Assembly: GCA_036571765.1 (NCBI GenBank) | Contig: BROE01000020.1 | Coordinates: forward strand, 20,192,116 to 20,256,115 | Source of the DNA: Plecoglossus altivelis | Lineage: Eukaryota; Chordata; Actinopteri; Osmeriformes; Plecoglossidae | Reading direction: 5' to 3' | Length of the DNA: 64,000 nucleotides | In this document: piece by piece, positions 23,023 through 34,219 of the stretch | Numbering within the stretch: the stretch's first letter is position 1 | Layout of the letters: every line of letters starts with the position of its first letter | Made by a program: the position numbers and the translations under genes | Notes under the pieces: generated by a model | Told to the model about the DNA's origin: nothing | Seen by the model: only the letters and a program-made list of their open reading frames with translations | The model's database searches: none

Positions 23023-25779
23023 GTACAACCAATCAGAGCAAAATACCTAATCATGTCTGTCTACGAACTTGCCTAGGTGCTTCCATGTACAGTCATTGTA
23101 TTTAATCATCTCCCATGTCATGAAGGGTTGTGGTTGTCCTGGCGTTAACGCTAACCCCACAATGCTGGAGGACTAGGAGGGTGACCAGACCCATCTGCCA
23201 GAGCACAGAAACATGAGCTTTGATTGGTTCCCTGACTTGGTTCGTTCCACCAGTTCTACCAGACATGTCATGTTCTGCACTAGAAACCCCATAAGAAGTC
23301 TGAAGTCAAACCTTTTCATGGAATCTGATCAAACTACATCAAAGTATTTCAGCATTCCAAGCTTCTTTTTTTGTGTGAATAATAATTCAAACGCTCTAAT
23401 CTAGTAATTAATTCAATCACAAAAAAATAGTTTTTTTTTTGTGATTTACTTGGGAGATTTTATTACCTTACTAATTGAATGTAATCAGTTTTGTGGGAAG
23501 TCTAATAGGGAGTCTGGCATGTGAAGGACACCAGGTCCTGTTGATAGAGAGTCCTGGGTCAGCAGGCTTGACTTGGCATTAAAGTCTGAACCTGCTGTTA
23601 CGTCAGCCTTTCTCCCATCTTCAGTTCCATCCTTCATTTAATGTTTCCTTTTCCTGGGGATTGTACTGGATGTCACTTGACGTCAGTGGAGATGCGTGTT
23701 GTTTGGCAGGTTCTATTTCTCCAGACTCTCCACCCTCTCCTCTCTTTAAAGCTGAATGTTTTGGAGAGGGTGAGGGTTTTCTAAACGTTAGCCTGAGGGT
23801 TCCTTAGCCCTTTAGCATTTGAAATCATGCAGACATGAAAACGCTCTCCCAACTGTTTCGCCTGACCCAAGTTTGGATCCATCTTTCCCTTTATTCCATC
23901 AAGCAATTTATTCCGAATGTATATTAGAGAGGCTAGTGTTTGCAAATGTATGCATGCTATCATCATCATTTATAGACTGAAACATATTGCACCTTGATCT
24001 GAACCACTAGGTCTCTGTCTCCACTTACATCTGACCAGGAGCACTCAGGCTAGCCTGTAAACAGGGGAACATTCAGGCCTCATGGGAAATATAGCACCAA
24101 TCATTTATAATGACCAGGTACAAAGAGAGAGAGAGAGAACATGTAATTGCAGTTTTTCTGTGTCCACACGGTCAGAACCTACCTTCTGTTTCTATCTAGT
24201 TCAATCTGGGGGCGTGTTTTTGGTGCTTTTGTTAAATGTCTTGATGGCATAGGGCAACATCTGAATTGTAAATGAGACATTTGGAGAAGGAGATGTCACT
24301 TTGAGAGACAGATCACATGCGGGTCGGATATGTGTGTGAACGTGTGATAATGAGGAGCCAAATATACCCGTTTCTATCCCCCAAAGACAGGATTCAATCA
24401 GTAATCTGAGAAAATAAAGATTTGTGTGACAACACATTCACACGAGGTGTCAAGGCTTCAATGTTTATTGAACCCAATATTGAACGAGCCCAAATTCGTT
24501 TTTTTACTGCCACTAAGTATGTGGAATATAATCCATAGGGACCTCTAACCGTATCCATGGAGACCGCTGTCTGACTGAAAGCTATAGAAACATCAGACAA
24601 GATGGAAGCCATTGTAGTCAACATAGATGACACAGTACACAAATCCCTTTCTCAAGTAGAAGTACATGACACCTGACATCATATTAATACATTCACACTT
24701 TCGAAAGCTTTTTCACCAAATATTTTTCAAAACTTTTTTTCCCAAACCTTTATTCCAGAAATATATTTCCATCTTTTTTGAAAATATAACCACAAGCATT
24801 TTTGTTGAAAAATATTTTTTTAATCTTTCGAAACTTTTTTCCCAAACTATTTTTCCAAAACTTTTCAACTCTTCTAAACTTCTAGAATTTTTTATTCCAC
24901 AAATATTTTTTCAACCTTTCAGACCTTTTTAGAATCAGGATGTAAAAAAGAGTAGAGCACAGTAGAGTTCAGTAGAGTCCTTATCGAGTCCTCACCAATG
25001 ATGCAAACCTTTTCACTTCTAACTTTTTGGTGAGCACATTCTTCTGTTGCTTTCTGCTCAATCATAGACTCATAAACTTGGGCACATTTGTTGTGCGTGA
25101 AAAAAAAATGAAAAAAGGCGCGCAAGGACAAGTAGTGAAAGTAAAAAATGAAAGTGAGAGAAAGTAAAAAATTGATAGAACAATAAACAGTAGAGTAGAA
25201 AATCTACTCTAGTACAATATGAAAGTATCTGTGCTTCCTGACTTCCCATCTGTGGTAATAAAACCATCTTTTGTGTTTAATATAACAACTGTTATGTCAT
25301 TTTATCTCAAGGTTACTCAAGTGATGGTCGTGGGCTTTTTGTTCCACAACTGCAAGCTCTTAAAACAAGAAGTTGAGCTACAACAATTTAGAAAAAGGAA
25401 GTTGAACTGTAGCTATTCTAAATGGTAATATGGAAACTAAGCTACAATCATTCAGAATAAAAACGGAAAAAAACTGGATACAGGAGATGAAAAGAGCATC
25501 TTTACACATGTCAAAGATGCTAACATCAACGTTGACAGAATGCTATGGATAAAAAAAGAAAATATAAACAATTTTCATTTAATAATAATAAAAGTGGGAT
25601 TTTAATAACACATTTGCTCTTAATATGACAAGTGAGTCATTCAACTCAAACCATCTTTTTTTAAACGTTTCACAGTCACAGTGATTAATCAGCTTGGCTC
25701 ACAATGTCTATTTGCTTCAGAGTGCATATGTTTGTCTTCACACTTTATGGAAAACAGCAGTCATGTTCCCTTTGCTTAG
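23023..25779. other. Unique AT-rich stretch, 2.75 kb
   Basis: The longest nearly repeat-free stretch. It contains a degenerate T-rich zone at 24700-24930 (recurring CTTTTTTCCCAAAC-type words) and an isolated AGTAGAGCACAGTAGAGTTC (24951-24970) that echoes the array at the left end of the window. No exon or RNA gene recognised. Confidence 0.55.
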
Positions 25780-26355
25780 CCACTGTACAGTCTACACCAC
25801 CCACACTGTACAGTCGACACCACCCAGACTGTGCAGTCTACACCACCTAGACTGTACAGTCTACACCACCCACAATGTACAGTCTACACCACCCACTCTG
25901 TGCAGTCTACACCACCCGCAATGTACAGTCTACACCACCCACTCTGTGCGGTCTACACCACCCAGACTGTACAGTCTACACCACCCACACTGTACAGTCT
26001 ACACCACCCACTCTGTACAGTCTACACCACCCACTCTGTACAGTCTACACCACCCAGACTGTACAGTCTACACCACCCAGACTGTACAGTCTACTCCATG
26101 CAGTCTGTACGGTCTACTCCACCCACACTGTACAGTCTGCTCTACCCAGTCTGTACAGTCTACACCACCCACACTGTACAGTCTGCTCTACCCAGTCTGT
26201 ACAGTCTACACCACCCACACTGTACAGTCTACACCACCCACACTGTACAGTCTGCTCTACCCAGTCTGTACAGTCTACACCACCCACACTGTACAGTCTA
26301 CACCACCGAGACTGTACAGTCTACACCACCCACACTGTACAGTCTACACCATCCA
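25780..26355. repeat. 23-bp minisatellite, about 25 copies
   Basis: Units CTGTACAGTCTACACCACCC + ACA, with ACTGTACAGT forming a perfect 10-bp palindrome in most copies. A variant group with CTGCTCTACCCAGT recurs three times at 26140-26275. Confidence 0.96.
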
Positions 26356-26451
26356 GCAGAATAGAGGAATATGATCAGGTGTATGAACTGCTGTTTAGCA
26401 GGGGTTTTGTACAGTAGCAAGAAACAGTTGAACTGGAGAGTGAAACCAGCT

Positions 26452-26562
26452 GGGGGGAGAGAGAGAGGAAGAGGGAGTGTATGGGGGGGAGAGAGAGGAA
26501 GAGGGAGTGTATGGGGGGGAGAGAGAGAGAGGAAGAGGGAGTGTATAGGGGGGAGTGTGTTG
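26452..26562. repeat. About 36-bp purine repeat, three copies
   Basis: GGGGGGAGAGAGAGGAAGAG + GGAGTGTAT repeated three times, the third with an expanded GA run. Confidence 0.9.
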
Positions 26563-26751
26563 GGGTTCAAGGAGAGGAATACTGTACATCGTTATACAAA
26601 AAAGGATAGAATAATTTTCATGGGTAGCAGTGGTGTGTGTCTGTGTGCCTGGGGGGTGTAAGGGTATGAGGGCTGACATTTTCTTCATCTTCAAAGGGGG
26701 ACCTGGCTAAAAATGTTTTAACTGTGAGAATCCCTGGCCTGGATCCCAGAG

Positions 26752-27112
26752 TGGGGCTGTGTGTGGTGTGTGTTGGTCTGTGTGTGGTGTGTGTTGGTCT
26801 GTGTGTGGTGTGTGTGTTGGTCTGTGTGTGTCAGTGTGGTGTGTGTGTTGGTCTGTGTGTGGTGTGTGTTGGTCTGTGTTGGTCAGTGTGTTGGTCTGTG
26901 TGTGTCAGTGTGGTGTGTGTGGTGTCTGTGTTGGTCTGTGTGTGGTGTGTGTTGGTCTGTGTGTTGGGCTGTGTGTGTCAGTGTGGTGTATGTGTTGGGC
27001 TGTGTGTGGTGTGTGTTGGTCTGTGTGTGGTGTGTGTGTGTTGGTCTGTGTTGGTCTGTGTGTTGGTCTATGTGTGTCAGTGTGGTTTGTGAGTCTGAGT
27101 GGTGTGCATGGT
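26752..27112. repeat. GT-rich minisatellite
   Basis: GTGTGTTGGTCTGTGTGTGG units mixed with CAGTGTGGTGTGTG, about 360 bp. Val/Cys frames are repeat translations. Confidence 0.94.
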
Positions 27113-27419
27113 GTGTATGTCTGTGTGCAGGGCTACGTGTTGTGTGTACAAAGTGTGTGTTGTTGATGTGCTCATGTTTGGGCTGATTCCTCGTGTTTAG
27201 ATGATATATACGTAAGTGGGTACTGTTTGTTTTTGTGTATGTGTGTGTATGCAGAGTCTGTGCGTATGTGTTCAGAGCGTTTGTGTGGTTGTGGGTGTGT
27301 CTAGGTAGATACCAGCCTAAGACAAGGGCATCTAATCAAACTACAACAGGCTCTCTCCTCTGCTAGAAACCCAAGGGGCTTTATGTGGAATGAACTAAAT
27401 GGTCCTCCACTATGTACCC
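27113..27419. other. Unique spacer
   Basis: Single-copy, GT-leaning at its left side; nothing recognised. Confidence 0.45.
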
Positions 27420-27715
27420 GTATTCTGTAGGCTGAAAAGGACGTAAGGGTATAGCGTAGCTCTAGGACTACTATGACGTTTTGGGCTATGCTTAAAAAGA
27501 CTATAATACCGGGAGCTCTAGTATATACCTACTGTGCTATACCCAGCTCTAGGTTATCACATGAACCTACTGTATGACATTATACTATTTCCTCTAATGG
27601 TACTACGTAAAAATACATCAAGCGGTGGTTAGTTATTGACCTAGCTCTAGTACCGGTACTTGCGAGCGTACTGCGAAATGACTGCGTAATAACCAGCTCT
27701 AGTTAACAGCGTTAC
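27420..27715. repeat. Scrambled left margin of the 28-bp array
   Basis: Words of the downstream array (AGCTCTAG, CTACTGTAT, GTACTAC) appear at about the right spacing but separated by erratic insertions and substitutions, with many CpG (CCGGTACTTGCGAGCG). This fits decayed or badly sequenced repeat units. Confidence 0.7.
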
Positions 27716-29035
27716 CGCTACTGTATACTAGCTCTAGTACACTACCTACTGTATACCAGCTCTAGTATACTACCTACTGTATACCAGCTCTAGTACACTA
27801 CCTACTGTATACTAGCTCTAGTACACTACCTACTGTATACTAACTCTAGTACACTACCTACTGTATACTAACTCTAGTACACTACCTACTGTATACTAAC
27901 TCTAGTACACTACCTACTGTATACTAACTCTAGTACACTACCTACTGTATACTAACTCTAGTACACTACCTACTGTATACTAACTCTAGTACACTACCTA
28001 CTGTATACTAACTCTAGTACACTACCTACTGTATACTAACTCTAGTACACTACCTACTGTATACTAACTCTAGTACACTATCTACTGTATACTAGCTCTG
28101 CAGAGTACACTACCTACTGTATACCAGCTCTAGTACACTACCTACTGTATACTAACTCTAGTACACTACCTACTGTATACTAGCCCTAGTACACTACCTA
28201 CTGTATACTAGCTCTAGTACACTATCTACTGTATACTAGCTCTAGTACACTACCTACTGTATAGTAGCTCTAGTACACTACCTACTGTATACCAGCTCTA
28301 GTACACTACCTACTGTATACTAGCTCTAGTACACTATCTACTGTATACTAGCCCTAGTACACTACCTACTGTATACTAGCTCTAGTACACTATCTACTGT
28401 ATACTAGCCCTAGTACACTACCTACTGTATACTAGCTCTAGTACACTATCTACTGTATACTAGCCCTAGTACACTACCTACTGTATACTAGCTCTAGTAC
28501 ACTATCTACTGTATACTAGCTCTAGTATACTACCTACTGTATAGTAGCTCTAGTACACTACCTACTGTATACTAGCTCTAGTACACTATCTACTGTATAC
28601 TAGCTCTAGTACACTATCTACTGTATACTAGCTCTAGTATACTATCTACTGTATACTAGCTCTAGTACACTACCTACTGTATACCAGCTCTAGTACACTA
28701 CCTACTGTATACTAGCTCTAGTACACTACCTTCTGTATACCAGCTCTAGTACACTACCTACTGTATACCAGCTCTAGTACACTACCTACTGTATACCAGC
28801 TCTAGTACACTATCTACTGTATACTATCTCTAGTACACTACCTTCTGCATACCAGCTCTAGTACACTACCTACTGTATACTAGCTCTGCAGTGTACACTA
28901 CCTACTGTATACCAGCTCTAGTACACTACCTACTGTTTACTAGCTCTGCACAGCACACTACCTACTGTATACTAGCTCTGCACAGCACACTACCTACTGT
29001 ATACCAGCCCTGCAGTGTACACTACCTACTGTATA
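27716..29035. repeat. 28-bp minisatellite, about 47 copies
   Basis: Core CTAGTACACTACCTACTGTA + TACTAGCT. A homogeneous block with TACTAACT occupies 27835-28075; elsewhere CCAGCT, TAGCCC and TATCTA variants alternate. The last copies carry CTCTGCAGTGTACAC or CTCTGCACAGCACAC. Units contain palindromic CTAG and GTATAC sites. Confidence 0.97.
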
Positions 29036-29724
29036 GAATGTTAGAGTACTGTAACACACACAAAAAAAACAATTATAAAGGAATTCAAACTTGTAACATT
29101 TCAATCTGTAGTGAAATGTGAACGCTTAACTATTAAACTTCCCACCGTATATCTCCCAAAGTACTGTGTAGATGTGTATATATGCTGCACACTGCTTCCC
29201 TGAACTTCAGTCTGGTTCAGTCTAGTTCTCCTCCAGTCCCTCTGTTCTCTACTCAGTGTTCTACCAGGTGGAACCAGGGGTACAACTCCTTAGGTCACTT
29301 CCTTTTCTCCAGTTTAGGAGGAGAAACTGGTTCAGATGCTAATTAGCTTCCACTACATTAGCTCTCATACGCCCCGCTAATACGAGGTCAATTCCACTGA
29401 TTATAGCATTAGGGATCTTTAAAAAAAAAGGGATTGTACGCAGCTTGGATCACAACATAGACTCTGGTGTTTAGGGAATTCATTTGAACGTATACGAGAC
29501 TCCCACGAAACAACTGCGCTGTAAACGCATTGCGATGAAAACAACATACAGGCTAACTTTTCGTTGTATCATCTTCGTTTTTCTTGTATTTAGGTTTCCA
29601 CACGGTTAAAACAAACACGATGTTGCGTGTCAGCCATCACCGTAAATTACAGCAAGCTCCAACTTATACTCAACACAAATGACGATGGACTGTAACACCA
29701 GATTGGTGTCAGATTAGAGCAGAT
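29036..29724. other. Unique non-coding stretch
   Basis: Single-copy AT-leaning sequence, no feature supported. Confidence 0.5.
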
Positions 29725-29970
29725 GGGGGCAGGAGTGTACAGGAAGGTTAGCTGGAAGGGTTAGCTGAGAGACAACTACATTGTTTATGTAGTATACATT
29801 AGATAGTGTATTAGAGATGGTATAGTGTACTAGAGCTTGTATACAGTAGGTTAGCTGTACAGGAAGGTTAGCTGGAAGGGTTAACTGTACAGGAAGGTTA
29901 GCTGGAAGGGTTAGCTGTACAGGAAGGTTAGCTGGAAGGGTTAGCTGTACAGGAAGGTTAGCTGGAAGAC
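29725..29970. repeat. 30-bp minisatellite split by an inverted foreign unit
   Basis: Units CTGTACAGGAAGGTTAGCTG + GAAGGGTTAG occur once at about 29735-29765 and four times at 29850-29968. The interruption, 29785-29850, is the reverse complement of about two units of the array ending at 29035. Confidence 0.93.
29785..29850 (-). repeat. Inverted copy of the 27.7-29.0 kb 28-bp repeat
   Basis: Its reverse complement reads ACCTACTGTATACAAGCTCT followed by AGTACACTA, one difference from the main unit, then a more decayed second unit. Confidence 0.88.
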
Positions 29971-30580
29971 AACTGAATTGTTTATGTTCATTCCACACCA
30001 GCCAAACTCTAAATGAGCGATGAGTATTAGACATTTCCTCCACGTTTCCTCATCTTAAGTGTCCAGAGTGGATTATCTTAGGATGTTAATGCACTATTGT
30101 CGGACGCAGACCAACAGCTACTCTGGTCCATTATTGTATATTTTCTCCATATGATAATGTTTCCATCGCAGTGCTGCATCAGGGGAAATAAAGCACTCTG
30201 TAGTCTGACCATCCGACGCACTTAAGGGACCTTTTCCTCAGACCTGTCTCTCTCTGTATCCGTCTCAAACTCAGGGTTAGCAAGGCCATCGTCCCGCTGT
30301 ACCTCAGGCGAGCGCCACGGTACTGCACACAGCGTTGCTAACAAATTATTCCGTGCTCAATGATACAGAAGGAAAAGAAAAAAAGTCTGTTTCATTTCAG
30401 CGTTTTGCTGTGTGCTGCAGAATACTCATTTGTTGTTGAACTCTTTTTTTTTTCTTGTCTGCTATGGTTAATAGCCCTTAACCAAAAAGAAAGACCAAGT
30501 CTGCTACTGGCTAATGTAGGAATATCAACAAACTTGATAAACTTGTGTGATTGCATGCATGTGTATTTGCATTTCATATT
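29971..30580. other. Unique non-coding stretch
   Basis: Single-copy sequence leading into a SINE tail; nothing else recognised. Confidence 0.5.
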
Positions 30581-30640
30581 TTATTCATTTGGCAGACACT
30601 TTTATCCAAAGCGACTTACAAATAGTGCGTGCAGAGAGAG
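30581..30640 (+). mobile_element. Fish SINE-type tail motif
   Basis: Contains TTTGGCAGACACTTTTATCC then AAAGCGACTTACAA, a motif found in very many copies in teleost genomes. It stands alone here with no tRNA head upstream, so it is a fragment. Confidence 0.75.
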
Positions 30641-30700
30641 TAGGAGAAGATCAAGGAGCAGGAGTCAGGTTGAACACTTTCAATGATCAAACTCCAGGAA

Positions 30701-30702
<2 letters not shown>

Positions 30703-30739
<37 letters not shown>

Positions 30740-31078
30740 AATGTACATGCGTGTGTGTGTGTTTTTGAACGTACATGCGTGTGTGTGTGTGTATGTTTGA
30801 ATGTGTGTGTGTTTTGGGATATGTGTGTGTTTGAATGTGCATGTGTGTGTGTGTTTAAATGTACATGCGTGTGTGTCTGTGTTTGAATGTGTGTGTTTGA
30901 ATATTTGTGTGTTTGAATGTACACGTGTGTATGTGTTTGAATGTACTCGTGTATGTGTGTTTAAATGTACGTGTGTGTGTGTGTGTTTGAATGTACATGT
31001 GTGTTTGAATGTGAGTGTGTGAATGTATTTTTGGGTGCGTGTTTGAATATACCTGTGTGTGTGTGTGTGTGTGTGTGT
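30703..31078. repeat. GT microsatellite with TTGAATGTACATG punctuation
   Basis: Runs of GT separated by fifteen or so copies of GTTTGAATGTACATGCGTGT and variants; an organised compound array rather than a simple microsatellite. Confidence 0.95.
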
Positions 31079-31097
31079 ATCAGGGCATACCTTAACA

Positions 31098-31295
31098 CAG
31101 TGGTTCTTAACCTTGTTGGAGGTACTGAACCCCACCAGTTTCATATGCGCATTCACCGAACCCTTCTTAATTGAAAAACAGAAATATGAGTCATATAATC
31201 ATATGAGTCAGGTGTGTATCTTGACCTCCACCGAACCCCTGAGACTGACTCACCGAACCCCTGGGGTTCGATCGAACCCTGGTTAAGAACCACTG
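31098..31295. mobile_element. Short non-autonomous hAT-type transposon (198 bp)
   Basis: Perfect 15-bp terminal inverted repeats, CAGTGGTTCTTAACC at the left and GGTTAAGAACCACTG at the right, are flanked by a perfect 8-bp target duplication CCTTAACA (31090-31097 and 31296-31303). Eight-bp duplications and CAG...CTG ends are hallmarks of the hAT superfamily. The interior has repeated CCGAACCCCTG words and no transposase. The intact duplication suggests a fairly recent insertion. Confidence 0.93.
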
Positions 31296-31303
31296 CCTTA
31301 ACA

Positions 31304-31655
31304 CCACGTAATCTACAGAACACATGGAGGCACCACCTGGATGTGTCCAGGCGTTAGAAACATACCGATCATCACTCACCTGCTCACCAACATGTCTTAC
31401 CCACTCTTTGTTCAAATCACAACAATACACCAAAAGACAAACGTGACTTATAATTCCTTATAATTAGCAAGTAATGTAATAGTTTGTTGTGAAGTTAATT
31501 CATTTTTTTAAATAGAAGTTATTGTTTCCCTTTTGTTGTTGTATCAACATAGTTCACCTGCTGTGTAAACAATCAGACATTATTTTCTTGGGACTACTTA
31601 AAAATGATTACATGAAAATGGTTTTAAGCTGTTAGTCAGAAAAAAAAGATTCTTA
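31304..31655. other. Unique AT-rich spacer
   Basis: Single-copy sequence, no feature supported. Confidence 0.45.
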
Positions 31656-31925
31656 TAGAGGAAAGGAGGCCTGTGTTCCAGACCTGCAGGCTCCACAGTT
31701 CTGCTCCTCTATTCACCTCCGTCTCTGGAGGAGGGGATCCCTCGCTGAATTGCTCCTCCCAAGATTGGTTCCATTTTTCTCCTCTAGTGAGTCTTCCTGG
31801 TTGTTTTCCTTGTCTTCCTTGAGGGTTTAAGTTGTTTGAGGGGCAGTTTTATGGGCGTATGTGAAGCCCTCTGTGACATTGCTTGTAAAAAGGACTATAC
31901 AAATACATTTAGATGTGATTTGATT
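31656..31925 (+). mobile_element. Retrotransposon 3' end remnant (LINE/SINE type)
   Basis: GGAGGAGGGGATCCCTC, CTCCCAAGATTGGTTCCATT and the ending GTGAAGCCCTCTGTGACATT...GGACTATACAAATACATTTA...GATTTGATTT follow the order of a dispersed teleost retroelement tail. The exact family is uncertain and no reverse transcriptase sequence is present. Confidence 0.6.
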
Positions 31926-31989
31926 TGCTACAGCTCAGCTCCTCGCTGTGTCAAGGTGTTGCTATAGTGATTGAGTCCGCTGTGAGCTC

Positions 31990-32280
31990 TGACACACTTG
32001 TAATCTCTCTCCTAGTTATTAGACACCCCCCCTTCTTCCCCCTCTAGCTATCCTGCTGCCCACCTGCATAGGAGGAGCCCCCCATCTCCCCTGCCCCCCC
32101 CTCCCTAGACCCCCTACCTAGGACCCCCTCAACGTCCCCTTTCCATCTATCCCTGTGGCCCCCAGGAGGGGCCCCTACCCCCAGCCAGGAGGGGCCCCTA
32201 CCACTCCCTGTTCCCCCAGGAGGAGCCCTCCACAGGGGCCTAGAGAGGAGGTCAGTGGAGGGTAGCACGGAGACTGACTA
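31990..32280. other. C-rich low-complexity segment
   Basis: Short CCCCTACC / AGGAGGGGCCCCTACC words repeat two or three times; otherwise nothing recognised. Confidence 0.55.
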
Positions 32281-32344
32281 TGGTTCCAGAGTATAGGCTG
32301 TCCACACAACTCCAGCAGCCTTCTCTGTCAGAGAGCATTTACTC

Positions 32345-32450
32345 TCTTCTGTGTTCTCCCTCTCCTCTCTGTTTCTCCTCTCTGTTTCTCCTCTCTGTTT
32401 CTCCTCTCTGTTTCTCCTCTCTGTTTCTCCTTTCTGTTTCTCCTCTCTCT
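32345..32450. repeat. 13-bp repeat (TCTGTTTCTCCTC), about seven copies
   Basis: Strictly periodic TCTGTTTCTCCTC with one C-to-T change. Confidence 0.94.
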
Positions 32451-32514
32451 TCTCACTTGCACATCCCCCCAGCATCCGAGGAGGAGGAGGAGGAGGATGT
32501 CTCCTCACCTTGAA

Positions 32515-33559
32515 AAACACACAACTTCACCATCTCTTCTAATGTTTGATTACTGCATCCAGACTCACCTTTCTGTCTTCTTCTCCTACTCTTAGTGCTT
32601 AATCGACGTCTCTTTGCCCATCTCTGGCATTAACTACTACATCCCGGCCTTCTCCCAGCTCTGTCCTCCTATGCCTCATGTTTTATTCCCATAAAATAAA
32701 TTTCAACAGGCCCTGTTAGTTATGACCCTGTTTCCTTGACTCTACAACCCTACCTTAGGACTGTATGCCCGTTTTTTTGGCTTCCATAATCAGTATACTA
32801 CTCCTAGCGTTTGAGCTTCTTGTGACCAGAACATGCACGCTCCAGTCGGCATGGGCCTTCCTACATCTGTCCTCTTTGCCGGTGCTTGCCTACAAGTCTG
32901 TACTTACCCTCGTCCGCTCTCTCTCCTCACCTCTCCTCTCTTCTTTTACGCGCTATACCGTTTTCGCATCGTACTACATTACACTATCGCGGCCCCTAGT
33001 ACATCTGAAATTTTTTTCGCTCCATACTAATACTACTGCTCTACTTACCGTTGTATGACTGTCTTTCAAACCTATATAAGGTCTCTCTCCTTCACCCTCG
33101 CTCTTCCTATCTGCTCTCTGCGTGGAGCCCAGTTGACACCCGCATACGTTACATACACATGCGTGTCAGCCCTCTTCTCTACGCTGACCGTTTTTCTACA
33201 CTGAACCTCATTCTTAACCTCAAAGGGCTCCTTCGATTTCATCAATCTTGATGTTTTCTGGTCACCTCGATACATACCTATAAACTTCTAGCTTAGTTAT
33301 GATCGTTTACTGGCCGCTCCTACCTTACGGATAAGCTCCGCTCCGCCCCTGTTTAGTAATGAACCTCTCTCTGCGCTCTCTCATCTATACACATACATCA
33401 CTTCTCCGCTCCCCTACTCGTCATGTCTCTTCTCTTGCTAAAATAACCCAAATCTACTCCCGTCCTCTCCCCCTCTCCTCCTCTGCCGTACATATATATC
33501 TCGTGACTCTCTTCCGCATGTACCATACACCTCACCCAAAGTGGGTTCGTTCATCCTCG
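32515..33559. other. Noisy, probably poorly corrected sequence
   Basis: Pyrimidine-rich but studded with CpG and random-looking words, unlike the flanks; no array, exon or element can be read. It runs directly into the damaged start of the grm4 exon, which argues for sequencing or assembly error. It should contain intron end and splice acceptor of that exon. Confidence 0.55.
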
Positions 33560-33706
33560 AGTGTTTGAGTTCGGTGATGACCTCGCGACCATGACCACAC
33601 ATTGACCTGCCATAAGTACGACTCTACCCGCTTATGACTGTGCTATCTCCACGCGCGTTTGGGTCTCTTCTATGTACTATTTGAAAAGAACGCATTTATC
33701 CAAGAA
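33560..33706 (+). pseudogene. grm4: Probable 5' part of the grm4 exon, unreadable because of sequence errors
   Basis: The clean exon should be preceded by codons for a conserved stretch ending ...SDNTRYDFFSRVVP. At 33620-33658 the bases read like that coding sequence with indels: GACTCTACCCGCTTATGAC followed by a TCTCCACGCGCGT string resembles codons for D-N-T-R-Y-D...S-R-V. An earlier GACCTG at 33604-33609 fits the preceding acidic-leucine codons. The piece between 33659 and 33706 is longer than expected and fits nothing. I infer assembly error rather than a true pseudogene, because the adjoining 121 bp are intact and the whole stretch from 32.5 kb has the same noisy character. Confidence 0.45.
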
Positions 33707-33827
33707 GCGCAAGCTATGGTGGACATCGTCAAGGCCATGCGCTGGAACTACGTCTCCACCGTGGCGTCCGAGGGCAACTACGGCGAGAGCGGAGTGGACG
33801 CCTTCATCCAGAAGTCCCGGGAGGATG
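33707..33827 (+). CDS. grm4: Exon fragment of metabotropic glutamate receptor 4 (ligand-binding domain)
   Basis: The reading frame gives 40 residues plus the first base of a split glycine codon, starting AQAMVDIVKAM and running through WNYVSTVASEGNYGES to AFIQKSRED. Group III mGlu receptors are presynaptic, Gi/o-coupled class C GPCRs that sense glutamate through an extracellular Venus-flytrap domain; this piece lies in that domain. The Tyr of EGNYGES corresponds to the glutamate-contacting Tyr236 of mGluR1. The combination STVASEG plus FIQKSRED is typical of mGluR4 rather than 6, 7 or 8, as far as I recall those families. The exon ends GATG|GTGAGG, a consensus donor in phase 1, where this family has an intron. 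The 5' boundary cannot be set: residues expected before AQAM (a SRVVP-type stretch) are not readable in frame. No other grm4 exon was found. Gene identity is confident, subtype fairly so. Confidence 0.88.
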
Positions 33828-33833
33828 GTGAGG
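33828..33833 (+). promoter_or_regulatory. grm4: 5' splice donor of the grm4 exon
   Basis: GTGAGG directly follows GAGGATG and matches the vertebrate donor consensus. The frame remains open past it only into CA-repeat translation, which supports the exon ending here. A long CA array starts about 20 bp into the intron. Confidence 0.8.
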
Positions 33834-33844
33834 GGCAACTGCTT

Positions 33845-34185
33845 CTACATCACACACACACACGCTGTACATCACACACACACTTGCTGTACATCACACA
33901 CACACACACACCATACATCACACACACACACCATACATCACACACGCTGTACATCACACACACACGCACACACCATACATAACACACACACACACTGTAC
34001 ATCACACACTGTGCATCACACACACACTGTACATCACACACACACACACAATGACACACACACTGACACAAACTGTACATCATACACATACACACCATAC
34101 ATCACACACAAACACGCCATACATCACACACACACACACACCATACATCACACACACACACCACACATCTCACACACACTGTACA

Positions 34186-34219
<34 letters not shown>

